A stretch of 64,000 bases of DNA from Castanea sativa (lineage: Eukaryota; Streptophyta; Magnoliopsida; Fagales; Fagaceae), in the NCBI RefSeq assembly GCF_040712315.1, contig NC_134020.1, forward strand, positions 38,556,751 through 38,620,750. The letters are read 5' to 3'. Of the stretch, positions 10,530-21,853 are shown one piece after another (the first letter of the stretch is position 1; each line of letters opens with the position of its first letter). The notes under the pieces were generated by a model. It had not been told where the DNA came from, ran no database searches, and saw only the letters and a list, made by a program, of their open reading frames with translations. The position numbers and the translations under genes were made by a program.

Positions 10530-11298
10530 TATTGGGCCGTGGGTCGCGCCCGAGGATGCAAAGGAGCCCGAAGATGGTCAAGCAGTGAGAAAGGCATGTA
10601 GGTTGATGGGTCGAGGATAAGGGCCGATAACAACAAATAAGTGATTTCTCTCGAGGAGCCAAACTTCCTCGTGAGGCGATGTGGGAGTCTAGAGCCCGAC
10701 CACCTAGGGAATACCGTGTAAGAGGCAACCATACTTTGGATTTTGGAAGATAAGCTTCAGAGAAAAGAGTCAATAATGAACTAAGAAATATCTGAGAAGA
10801 AAGCTGTCACCACCACATTAAATGTTATGTACCTAACTAACTAGTTGCATTTTTGTGGAAGTGATGCCTAAAGAGTGATTTTTACCCTTACAACTACATA
10901 CAAATTTTTCAGGAAGGCTCTGATGGAACAAGCATCCAGAAGATCATCTACATAGTCAACAAGTGGAAGGCTGAGATTGAGGAGAACAAGACTATATAAG
11001 GAAAAGACTCTGGAGAGAAAGGAGGCATAAAAAAGAGGGAGAAAACAAATAGAGAACTCTTTGTACTTAAAAGAAAAGGCTTGATTGAATATAAGAACAC
11101 TCATTTCTCGGACTTGACCGAGGATCGTAATTCCATTTAAGTTGTGTTTTTCTTATCTTTCTAAACATGTTCCCAATCCATCATGCAATGTACTTGACTT
11201 ATTGAATTTCTTCCTTATAAAATCCACTCTCAATAACAAATATATTGATTTGGGCTTGTTGGGCCATTCTCCACATTCTTTGGGTTGGAGGTCCTACA
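10530..11298 (+). repeat. Solo LTR (Tat-related), plus orientation
   Basis: Starts close to TATTGGGCCGTGGGTCG and ends near GGAGGTCCTACA. It has a TATA box (CTATATAAGG, about 10990-10999) and the palindrome TCTCGG...CCGAGGA at 11106-11124, the same spacing as in the LTR at 9430-10204. The last 100 bp (AACAAATATATTGATTTGGG and GGGCTTGTTGGGCC) match the other LTR's end. The first base and the target duplication are not secure. Confidence 0.65.
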
Positions 11299-11340
11299 CC
11301 AGTCCTTAAAGATATAATTTTCTTTTTGATATTATTTTCA

Positions 11341-11999
11341 GCTGTATATATATCGTTTTGGATTCACTGCTGAAGAACTAACCGTTGAAAACACTGCCAA
11401 ACCTACAAAGCAAGCTGTTGCACTTGCTGTTTCTGCAGATAGAGTTGCCTTCTATAAGTGCAACTTCACTGGATACCAAAACACACTCTGTGGAAGGCAC
11501 AATGAACTTCATTTTCGGAAAGGGCAGTGCTGTGTTTCAAGAGTGCCTTGTTTTGGTTAAAGAGCCACAGTTAAATCAAAAGCATATATTAACTGTTGAT
11601 GGAAGAAATGAGGACCCAAAAGTTTTGGGGAATGGTATTAGCATACAAAAGTCTGTTATTGGAGCAGCAGCTGATAACACTTCGTCGAAAAAATCCAGTA
11701 ATACTATATTTCTTGGACGAACTTTTGGAAATGTGAATCAAACAGCAATCATTCAATCTTATATTGGACATTTGATTCATCCCAACGGATGGTCAGATTG
11801 GGATGATCAAGGCCAACTTGGTTCTACAAACAATGTTGAACATGAGAACTTTGGCGTTGGGACTAATTTGGAACAGAGAGATAAAGATAAAGGATACAAC
11901 TCACGAGAGGAAGTCGAACAGTATAGCGCAAGAAACTTCATATATGGCGAAAGCTGGTTGCCAGAGACTGGGTTTCCCTTTGATTTAGATATTGCTTAG
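11341..11999 (+). pseudogene. Pectinesterase (pectin methylesterase) fragment, broken
   Basis: A splice-acceptor-like TATTTTCAG ends at 11340. From 11354 the sequence reads as the second half of the catalytic domain (FGFTAEELTVENTAKPTKQAV, VSADRVAFYKCNFTGYQNTL). After GYQNTL the frame shifts, and a stretch normally containing the RQFYR block (about 20 residues) is absent. The rest is open from 11385: EGTMNFIFGKGSAVFQ, TVDGRNEDPKVLGNGISIQ, FLGRTFGNVNQTA, SARNFIYGESWLPETG, stop TAG 11997-11999. Known: the family demethylesterifies cell-wall pectin using GYQDT and GTVDFIFG. Here both key Asp are Asn (GYQNTL, GTMNFIFG). No upstream half is present; the solo LTR abuts it. A relic is much more likely than an active gene. 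Confidence 0.85.
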
Positions 12000-14278
12000 C
12001 ATAGAATTTTCTTATATTTTTTGTTACTTCAATAGTTACTACAGGGAAGATGGAATTTGATTCATTTGAATGCAGGATATTATGCCGGTTGTACAAGGCT
12101 CTTGGCAATATTAGTTTATAGTTGTTCTCTCAATGTTCTTAGTTTAGTAGAATTATCTATTTTTACATGGCTTTGGACATGCAGTTACCTAATTTATGTC
12201 AAGTCATCTTATTTATTTCTTTTTTGTTTTGTAAGATCTTTTATTTTATGTTGCATTTTATTGAAGTGACCCAATTCCAAGGTACATTTTCACCCCCAAA
12301 AAAAAAAGTCAAAGGTAAAAGGTAAAAGTTAAAAGGACCAAATACTACAAAAAGAATAAAAGAACCTAGCTAGCAATGGAATCTACAGAACTAACCTGTA
12401 AATGAGAGACCAATGGAGGGAAATACCCACTTCCCTGAAGACAATCAATTGAAAGAGAAAAATAAATTTGTATAATTCACTCTAAGATCTCTAAATTTTT
12501 ACCATGCGAGAAGGTAAAATTTGAGGCTTGCAAAATGAATATAAATTTTAATCTTAATCTTGGTTTGTTTTTTTTCCTGCTGCTCCCCATAACCAATCCC
12601 AGATTATCCATGTTGTTATAACCACTAGAGAAAATGAAGTTAGCTGAGCCATGATCAAGATGATGCCCCAGAGGCAAGCCAACTAGAATTCTTGTCACTA
12701 GAGATCTAAAGATTCTAAATTTCAATCCAACCTGCTCTATCCCTAGGCATGGTAGGCCTCTGACTCTAAGGCAATTTGGCCTAGGGATGGTTCCCTCATG
12801 GCCACATATAAAGCCTTTTTTTGTATTACTGCAATTATGTATATGATGATGTTTACTTATAGAAGTTTAATTGGCTAATCATACTCACAAATTGCAATGG
12901 AGTAGTCAGAAAACTCGGAACAAGTAGTCACCCATATGAAGCCTTTTTGTCTTGATGCAATTATGTATATGATGCTGGTCGCTTATAGAAGTTTAGTTGG
13001 GCTAATCAATTTCACAGTGACTCTGTTTGCCATATCTTAAAGTCACCCAAATAATAGTCCTCCATGTCCGCTTCAAGGTGGCAATCATTTTACTTTATTT
13101 CTGAAGCTAAACTTACATCTTACCACTTACGAATAACTTTCACAAGTTGTTTTGTTTCAAAAATTAACAAGAAGTACACCTTTTATCAAATGTTTTTAGA
13201 ACACTGTTGATTTACAATTTTTGTTCAATGAGACAAACCTTTTAAGAGTAATGCTACATCTACATACATTCAAACATTGAGTCAACAAGCTTTTACCCAC
13301 ATATCACTTTTTACTTAAAGCAGTTGTTATATTTTTTAATCTCTAGGGTTGTTGTAATGTTGTTTAAAGAATCTCCGAGAGTAAGTACATATTAAGAATG
13401 CTAACCTCGGTCAAATCAAAATATTATACTAATCAGGAAGTATTAAAATATATATAATCAGCAACATGTCGGCTAGCTGAACTAAAATTATCTCTAGCAA
13501 GACTTTAGATTCAGGTAAGGTAACCAAAAATGTTAGGCTGGTTCACAAATCACCATGCCAGCTTTTGCATACTAACTTTTCAATACAATAATGAGCAAGT
13601 CTTATGGTATTGATGATGGGTCCAGAACTTATACCATTCCATGTGCGAGGAACTGATTCTGTAAAAAAAAAAAACTAATAGCAAAAAGGAAAGCAGAGAG
13701 ATACTTTCCATGGATACATTATAACAGAAAGAATTATATTCTTTATTGTATTTCACAATTTTTCCCTGTTTAAATGTTTTATTCAACAGGCAGAAGACAA
13801 CGTGCAAGATACTCCGCCCATTCCATCTTGATCGATTACACACGGCATAAACCCAGCCTCCTAACAAATTTTTAGATGAAGAACAAAATACACTTATGTA
13901 CTAAAATAGTAGGTATATATGAAACTAGAGTAACTCTTTTACCTCTTCAGGAACCCAAACCCACAAAAAAAGAAAAGGGAAAAGAGAAAAAGAAAAAAGT
14001 GAAAAGTGAAAAAAGGAAAACCACAAACTCAGGTCACCCCTAGTTCCAAACTCAAGGTGAGCTGCCTTCCAATTCCATAACTTTTACATCCTTTGCTTTT
14101 CTATGAATCTTGTCTTGTTGCATCTGCATCAATAACATTCATGTTTCGTTTAATTCATATTAATTGAAGTTCTATATAATAATAAATAATGGCTTTCAAC
14201 AAAATTTATGGTAATCAGTCATTTACTTGGGAGGTTGTTTACTAGCCAACTACCATTTTATGGCCCAACAATTCAAAA

Positions 14279-14315
<37 letters not shown>

Positions 14316-14760
14316 TAAAATGATACATGGTACAAACTTGGTATAATTAATCAGCAAAGAACCACATGTTTAGGTATTAGATACAGACCCACAAAAGGAT
14401 AATATTCTTTTCCTGTGTGAGAGGTCTTGGGCAACAACCTAGCTAGGGTTTTTTTTATGTATATTTTTATCAACATTTTTTTATGGTTAGCTTTGTGATC
14501 AATGTTGAAGAACAAGTAAAGTGACCCTGACAGCATTTTAGATGATTCATACTCACATACCACATAATTCAATTAGAAATACCAGAAACCATCAGTGACA
14601 GAATACAGTAAACATGAGGCCAGGAAGATATGCTCTTGAATTAAGTTAATGATATCCAAAAACCCCTTTAGTAACATAGGTTGAATATAAAGGGAATGTG
14701 AGAGAAATTAGAACCTTAGTGTTTTTCAGTGATGTCGGCCAAAGGATAGTGGGGAATTTT
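12000..14760. other. Gene-poor intergenic region
   Basis: Extends to the 3' end of the FLA gene. It contains an imperfect local duplication (12805-12886 and 12930-13010, sharing GCAATTATGTATATGATG and CTTATAGAAGTTTA) and a GA microsatellite at about 14282-14310. I see no coding exon with homology I recognise. Open frames here are short and AT-rich. Confidence 0.6.
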
Positions 14761-17700
14761 TCATAGGCAAGTGGTAAATCGAGAATCCTGTCCAACGGCT
14801 CCAAGCACCCGGCATGCTACCTCCATCAATTTTCCTGCATTCATCAATTTTTATTTCAGCAGAAATTAATGGGAAAGATGTTGCTGCCTACCCAACTACT
14901 CCCAAATTAATAATAAAAATCAACAAGAAAACCAAAGTTAAATGATTAATTTCTTTATGTGATTTCAGCTTCCTAAAGATGAATTTAAAAGAAGATAAAG
15001 GAAAAAGTTCCTACTTTTGTGAGCTAGACTTGACAGAATGCTTTTAGGTACAATGAGGTTAGGCACGGGGCATTATCATCAATCATGGTTTTCTGACTCT
15101 TTGCTTCAGGGGATGTATTTCATATTTAAACATAAACTATTGCCAACTTTTACAAAATCAACCTAAGGTTAAGTCTTAATACGCAAATTGAAACGTCCAT
15201 ATATTTTGGTACCTAAATATCTAAAAATAGTTCATTATTACATAACTACGCAACAAACCATAGCCAACGAAATGTAATTTTGTATTATAAACACAAAAAC
15301 ACAATAAACCATCACAAGATTTACAATGCGTTCATCAAACTTAAAAATTTAAGCAATCAATCTCCTAACTTTACTCAAAAGTAGTGCCCCCGTGATATTA
15401 ATTTCCATTGAATTGAAGAAAATTTTCTGTCTAACAGACTTTACCTTCCCTCTCAAATACTCAAGATTCACTCAAAACCCCTAAAAACTCAAAAGGTGAA
15501 GTCCCTATGATGTTAACTTTCTTCACTAAAATAAATATTAATATTGACAGGGGGCTATTTGCAAAAGTGAAATTAGAAGGTTGATTGTTCAATTACCCAA
15601 AGTTTAGGGAGGTGGTAAATGGCAATAGTGTAGAGTAGTTTTTTTTTTTTTTGGCAATTTACCCTATAAATTTTCCATGTTAAACAAATTAAGGAAATAG
15701 AAAAAATATACAATCAGGATTAATTAGAAACTACAAAAGGTCCAGCAGCTAGCTAAAAGAGAAGGTATACATGTTTAATTATCTGGGTCAATACAAAGTC
15801 ATGCAATACAATAGTCATTGGAAATAAAAGGTAATCAGGAAAGATACCAAAGACAAAACATCATTATCATGACTAACTGGGTTTTGTGCTGTTTTCAATT
15901 TTCTAATTCTAAGGCCCCACTTTCTTATTAACTCATCCATTAACCCACCCCAAACCCTTTTTCTTATTAGTACTTCTTTTGGGTTTTTGACAAGGTCAAA
16001 TTTTCCATTTGATTTGTGATTCAGCATTATCTTACAACAAGGAGTGTAAAATATATTTTAAATAAACACACTAATGACACACCAGAAATTTGAGAAAGAA
16101 TTTTTACTTTGTACTGAAGAGTGATTTTAAATTTTCAATACCTTCTAAAGAGTTTTTATATTATCAACATTCATAAAGAATGAGAAACAGGTAGAATTTC
16201 ATTATCAGAATATAAATGAAAGTCTTTTTTTATTATTTTTTTTATATCCAAGTTGATTGGTGATCCTATTTTACAAATTTACTGCCATATCAAGGAATTG
16301 TTCGGTCCAATGTTTCCAAAATTTTTAAAATTTCAACCTAATGTAAAAAAATTAAAAAGATAAAATACAGTGAATGAACTATTGCAAAGTGACCATAACA
16401 AGCCAGGTTCCGTTTTGGCATGGTTCAAATTTAAAGTCTGCTTAGCAATAGTGAACCTCAAAACTCATGATTAACGTAAAGCAATCCATAATGACATAAA
16501 AATAATTCCACATCCAATAACTAACCTAGTCTCTTTCACATCATGCTAAGCACCTCAATCTTTCACATGCTACCAAATTTCCACACTCAGATTCCAAACT
16601 CCCAGTCTAAGTCATTTCCTTTCTTCAAAAGCAAACATCACATTATATTAAATACCCCCAATATGCAATTCTTTCTACCCCATACTTTACTCCACAATAG
16701 CATCTTGACCCAGTCACAATATCTCACTTTCACTTCACTACAGCTAAACCCCAAAAAGAATAACCAAAAAAAAACTGTCACATTCTATAACACTTCAGTG
16801 TGTGTTTCATGATTAGTTTGCTGATTTTAATTATCATCCCCACCTAGCAATACCAAAAATCCGGTCGGCAACTCAAAAATTTACAAACAAGCAACACAGA
16901 ATGAACTTACATTTCATAAATAGCAATTAAATCACTATCATAAGTGTTAAAAATAATGATCAAACAATTAAATTCACACTAATTTATCACTAAGTCATAA
17001 CTAATTAATTATCGACCCATAAAACAAAAACAAAAACAAAAAATTCACATACCTCTCCTGGGCTTGGACACAGCCTTGGTGGGCAGTGCGGTTTTCTTGG
17101 GCTCCACCTCCTCCGCTGGGAACAAAACACCGTCGATCCCCTGTACCGAGATCCGGCCATCGGTATAAATATCCGGGTCGAACAAATAGGCCGATCCATC
17201 ACCTTGTCCAAACTTAACAGACCCATCAGCTTCCTGGGCCACCACTTTATGCGGCAAACGCAGCGTATCATACCTTACTTTCCCAAACCTCCTCACCGCA
17301 TTGTACATACTCTCCTCCGTCTGGTACTCCGGCACCAAATGGTAGTACATTATTTGCTCCGGTGCCCCTGGCTCACTCAACTGCTCCGTCGTCAGCTTAG
17401 CCATGGCTTCGTCGTTTGGAGCCAAGACAGTTAAAACGTAGCCCTCCGAAACTAACCGACCCATTTCGGTTGCCAAGGAAGTTAGGTTCACCAAAATATC
17501 AGCCATTTCGTTGTACCCACCGTAGTGAAGAAGGGTGTGAATGAAGTCTTTTACTTGGGCTTCGCCGTTGAAGTGGTGGTGGGGTCCGCCGGGTCCCGGT
17601 GCCGGTGCCGGAGCTAGAGATGGGCCTGGTGCTAAAGCGTCGTAGATCGGAAGAGCCGGCGGCGAACCGGGATTCGCCGGCGGTGCCGGTTTCTTCAAAC

Positions 17701-18373
17701 GGTGAGTTCTCGGGTCCACTTCCGGGGCTCCTTCGGGTTTAACGGCGGAGATTGAGCGGAGGCTACGGCGTTTGTTGAAGTCTTCTTGTACGGACTGCGG
17801 GATGAGCAAGCGTTCGATTCCGTGGATGACTCCGTCGGGTCGGGTCAGGAAATCCGGGTGGGTGAGCTTCGCGCGGTCAACGGTTTTGTCTCCGGTCTTT
17901 TCGTGGTGGGTGAGGAAGAGGTGGTCGTGTGAGAGAGTGCGGTGGTGTTGAGTTGACTCGGGGTGAGTTGGCCACTGGTTGGATCCGATCCGAGTTGGGA
18001 TAATGTGGAACATCAAGAGCTTTTGGAGCGACTTGAGATTACCAGGCTCGAGCAAAAAGCGCTTGAACTCAGGGTCGAGATCGCGTTCCAGAGCTTCATT
18101 TCTGGGTGCGAAGATTGTGATGTTGTGCTTGCCGACAGTCTCTTCTAGCGTCTGCAACAGCAAGGCCTTCTCGACCAACTCGGCGAGCTCAGTGTAATGC
18201 GAGTCCAGAAGAGCGACGAGGACCGAGTTGGAGTTTATTTGGCCGGAATTATTCGCCGGAGAGGACGATCTGGCGTTGAGATTTTCCGGCAATGCGAGGC
18301 ATATTCCGACGAAGAAGACGAGAATAGACGACATAAAAACGAGCCTCGAGACGCCATAGACGTGGAAATCCAT
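14761..18373 (-). CDS. FLA17-like: Fasciclin-like arabinogalactan protein, FLA15-18 type, two exons
   Basis: Exon 1 is 18373-17053 and exon 2 is 14834-14761. Donor AGAGAG|GTATGTG and acceptor ATGCAG|GAAAATTG keep frame; 1395 nt encode 464 residues. I chose the Met of MDFHVYGVSRLV over an in-frame Met 43 codons upstream because a hydrophobic signal peptide (about residues 8-28) follows directly. FAS1 domain 1 is about 50-192 and FAS1 domain 2 about 272-421. Between them is a proline-rich linker with AP repeats (LAPGPSLAPAPAPGPG), which are arabinogalactan glycosylation sites. N-glycosylation sequons include NNS, NIT and NLT. Exon 2 adds KLMEVACRVLGAVGQDSR and a final Cys, as in FLA15-18, with no GPI-anchor signal. 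Role: secreted cell-wall/plasma-membrane-surface adhesion glycoprotein. The subfamily member is inferred; the family is secure. Confidence 0.95.
14835..17052 (-). other. Intron of the FLA gene (2218 bp)
   Basis: Separates the long first exon from a 74-nt terminal exon. AT-rich, with GT...AG ends on the minus strand. Short open frames inside (16543-16812 on +, 15815-16027 on -) have no recognisable product. I see no inserted element with clear boundaries. Confidence 0.85.
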
Positions 18374-18757
18374 GGCGGACGAAGAGTGCGGTGGATTCAG
18401 AAGAGAGAGAGACAGTAGAGAGAGTTCTTCTGGGTTATTGTGTGTGATATGGTTTATGGGGTTGTGTTCCTGTGTTTTTCTTTTTGTTCGGTCATTTGTC
18501 ATTGGTGTGTGCTTTATTAGTTTTTACTGTTTCAGAGTTTGTGTGTTATTGTGTTTTTCCTTTTTGGTCAATAAACACACTGGGTTTTGTTTTTTTGGGG
18601 GCTTGTTTAGAAGTTGTGGAGGAGTTAAAGTAAAAGTGTGGGGTTTGGTAAGGGAGAGGAGGTGTCGGTTGCAGTGTGAAACAGTGAGGGACTATAACTA
18701 GAACTAGTGTAGTAGCGTGTTAAAGAAAAGTAATATTAAATTAAAAAAGAAGTGTGG

Positions 18758-18763
18758 CACGTG
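18758..18763. promoter_or_regulatory. G-box CACGTG upstream of the FLA gene
   Basis: GGCACGTGGC lies 385 bp upstream of the chosen start codon on the minus-strand gene. The CACGTG core with GGC flank is the type bound by plant bZIP/bHLH factors and resembles an ABRE. Position is compatible with a proximal promoter. Function is inferred only. Confidence 0.4.
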
Positions 18764-20034
18764 GCAAATATGGAATTAATAGGTCTGGCTGGCTGGGCGT
18801 GACGGTAATGGTGGGTTTGGACAGGCTGGTTAAGTAGGGTCCAGGTCCAGGTGTTTGTCCAAAACCAATAAATATCAGCTTGAAGGCTTTGAAGCCTTAA
18901 GTCTCGTGAGTCGTGGCTCATGGTGGAAGTGGCTTTGATGGGAGAGTTGAGAGATGAGAGTTTGACTCTTCTGTTCCGGGGTTGACTGCCGGAAGTATTA
19001 AGTCCAAATACACGTACTTCTACTTCATATTCCACATGACCAAAATACATGCCCATACGACACGACAGAACCGTCTACGGACAGGAATACAGCTGCAATT
19101 TGGAGTACAACACATTTGAAAACAGTACATGGCTATAAATATTTATAGGAGAATGAAAGTGAATTTGGTCTTATGACAAAGTAGCAAAAATTATGGAATA
19201 ATTTCGTAAATAATTAGCAAAATAGAGTAAAAGTTTAGGCCACAATTTTTGTTACAATTTAGTAAAGTGATGGACGGTAAGTGTGATAAGTGAAGAACCA
19301 TTTTTCAAAAACTCATCATGTCTTTTTTTTACCATGATAAAATTGAACACAATTCGTGAACACGACACAAAATTAGTAGGTTATGGGTTGAGATTTAACG
19401 GCTTTGTATAATATTCAAGTTGACACAACTAACTCGTTTAATTAATGTGTCGTGTTCATGTCCAATTCACAAAACTTGTTTCACCATTCTGATCTGTTTA
19501 ACTAAATGTCATTTTACCAATATAACCTTCAAAACTCTATGTATATAAACATATTAGTTATCGTGATTTATTTTGTTTGACATACTGTGATTGATTATTT
19601 GTGATAATAAGATATGATTTAGTTTTTAATGATTATTTATAACGCAATTACTTGATGATTCTGAATTTTATATTAAAAATCTATTTGCTTGGTTTTTTTA
19701 TAGTTTAAATCAATTGGGTTAAAACTAAAAATTGTATTTTTTTTTATTTGATAAAATCTGATAAATGAGTCAATGCGACTAATTCGTTTAATAAACGTGT
19801 CGTGTTAAGGTTGAAAAATCTTGACTCATTTACTAAATATGTCGGATTAGGGTCAACCCATATAGTCAAATTCTCATAAGTTGATACAACGCGAACTTGA
19901 CATGTGAACACAAATCGCTACTGCTACACTCACTATCAATCATTTCAATAAATTGTAACAAAATTTGTGTTATTAAACTTATTATATAAGATATATAAGT
20001 ATTACAAAAATGGTTGAAAAATACTCTCTCTTAC
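18764..20034. other. Intergenic region with an internally repetitive element
   Basis: Upstream flank of the FLA gene. Between about 19340 and 19925 there is a repeat-like block: the motif ACTAA(C/T)TCGTTTAATAA(A/C)GTGTCGTGTT occurs near 19424 and 19776. GAACACGACAC-like text starts near 19358, and GTGAACACAAATCGC ends it. It looks like a decayed short element of unknown class. No gene seen. Confidence 0.45.
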
Positions 20035-21062
20035 GAGCATTCTCATCAGATGTTTCAAAAAAAATGTCATTTTGACACACCAAACACCTATTTTATTATT
20101 TTACCACATCATTTTACAATATTCCATTTATCAGATATTTTATCCTTCAATTCTATATATTAAAATAATATTTACAACAAATTAAAATAATATATTATCT
20201 CCTCCCATCGTCAACAGCAACAACGGCAGAACCAACACCATTGCCGCAACAACATCGACAACCACCACTAGCACAAACCCACATCCACCAACACCACCTT
20301 ATTAAAAAAAAAAAAAAAAAAACCAGAAAAAAAAAATCCACAACAACCCAACGGCACAAACACCACAACCACCCAATTATCACCCTCACAACCACCAAAT
20401 TGCCACCACAACTAACCCACAAGCCACCACATTTACAAACCTCAAAACTCATCCTAAATCAAACAAACCCATAGCTCAGGCAGCGAGATTCGTGAGATCG
20501 GCTTCAGGAGGGAGACGTTGGCGACAAGATCAGCTTCAGGCAGCTTCGGGCGAGATCGGTTTTAGCAGCTTAAGGTGGCTTTAGGTGAGAGAGAAGACGA
20601 CTATGGCTTGAGGTGGCTTTAGGCTAGAGGGAGTTGTGGAGGACGACTATGGCGAGATCAGCGGGCAGCGGCTCCAGGCGAGATCGGCGGGCAGCGGCTC
20701 CAGGTGAGCGTGTACTGATTCTTCTACAGAGTAGAGTGAGGACGAGAGAGAAAGAGAGTGAGAGAAAAAAATGAAAGTGAGAAAGAAATAGGGAGCAACG
20801 GGAGAGATGGAGACCAGAGAGGAGAGAGAGTTGTTGCAGATGGAGAGATAATACGTTGGGAGAAGAGAGAAGCAAATAAAATAAGGAAAAGAAGTTTTGG
20901 CACACCAGTCCGTACCGTCTCAAAGATGAGACGGTACTGTAGCGGTGTGTTATAATATTTGGGATTTGAGATATCTGATGAGAACTGATTTTTGGTGTTT
21001 GATGTACCAAATGTGTTATATTATAGCATTTAACATATTTACAATACCGGCTACGAATGCTC
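20035..21062. mobile_element. Putative non-autonomous TIR element (about 1 kb)
   Basis: Starts GAGCATTC (20035) and ends with its inverted copy GAATGCTC (21062). Inside are CA-rich and then GA-rich low-complexity stretches and a strong hairpin at 20901-20949. The open frames inside are translations of these simple repeats. No convincing target duplication was read, so class and exact ends are uncertain. Confidence 0.4.
20901..20949. repeat. Perfect hairpin, 10-bp stem and 6-nt loop
   Basis: GTACCGTCTC (20912-20921), loop AAAGAT, then GAGACGGTAC (20928-20937). Outside it CACACC (20901-20906) pairs with GGTGTG (20944-20949) after a small internal bulge. It stands alone in A-rich DNA near the right part of the putative TIR element. 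Confidence 0.7.
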
Positions 21063-21156
21063 TAAATATCATTAAATATGACATTTATATCCAAATATCA
21101 AATTTGTTGTATTTATAACAAGTTGAACATTCAAACTTTTTGAGTTAACATTTCAA

Positions 21157-21844
21157 GGAGAAAATATTAAAATAGCATTAATTTTCAAACAATATAGTTA
21201 GTAGTTAAGTTTTACAAACTATATTTTTTACTAGCATCTCGAGTTTAAAAGACTCGATTTTGGGGCTATAAATCGAGTCTTTAATGTTCGATTTTTATGG
21301 TCTGATTCTGTCTGATGTGGCATTTTTTCCACGTGGCGACTACTTGGAAATCGAGTCTCTAAGACTCGATTTACAAGTCAGATGAAATTTGAACTCCACC
21401 AAAAAAAAAAAAAACGGACCAGGCAGCGCGTGCGCCCAGGTCCGCGCCACCTGGGCGCGCGGTGGCCTGGGTCTTAGCGCGCCCAGGCGGCCGCGACCTC
21501 GGGCGCGCGGTGGCTCCGGGTCGCGCGCCCAGCCGCGCGACTGGCGCGCGGTGGCACGGTCGTGCTCCCGTGCGCCGCGCCCCAGCCGCGCGACCTGTGG
21601 GCCGATCGCGTTTTTTTTTTTTGGTGGTAAATCGAGTCTTAGAGACTCGATTTTCAAGTAGTCGCCACGTGGAAAAAATGTCACATCAGACAGAATCAGA
21701 TCATAAAAATCGAGCATTAAAGACTCGATTTATAGCCCCAAAATCGAGTCTTTTAGACTCGAGATGCTAGTAAAAAATATAGTTTGTAAAACTTAACTAC
21801 TAACTATATTGTTTGAAAATTAATGCTATTTTAATATTTTCTCC
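21157..21844. mobile_element. Mutator-like MITE with about 240-bp inverted arms and GC-rich core
   Basis: The left arm starts GGAGAAAATATTAAAATAGC (21157) and the right arm ends with its reverse complement (21844). The arms stay complementary for about 240 bp, through the ACTCGATTT and CCACGTGG motifs. The flanks are ACATTTCAA (21148-21156) and ACCTTTCAA (21845-21853), a 9-bp duplication with one mismatch. Known: 9-bp duplications and long terminal inverted repeats mark Mutator-like elements. The core (about 21412-21610) is extremely GC-rich and bounded by A-run and T-run. No transposase is present. ORFs across the core are shadows of low complexity. Confidence 0.85.
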
Positions 21845-21853
21845 ACCTTTCAA

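Noticed and set aside
11385..11999. Intact pectinesterase gene with start Met at 11385
   Set aside because: The Met is in a shadow frame of the upstream coding part, the N-terminal half is missing, there is a frameshift with a deletion, and both catalytic Asp are lost.
18374..18502. N-terminal extension of the FLA protein (43 codons)
   Set aside because: The extension is polar and would bury the signal peptide; the downstream Met is directly followed by a hydrophobic segment.
20195..20474. His/Thr/Gln-rich and Trp/Cys-rich ORFs on opposite strands
   Set aside because: Simple CAA/CCA repeat DNA; no conserved domain and no gene context.
21340..21770. Overlapping Arg/Pro/Ala-rich ORFs on both strands
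   Set aside because: They translate the GC-rich core of the MULE-type MITE; open frames on both strands are expected from lack of TA-containing stops.
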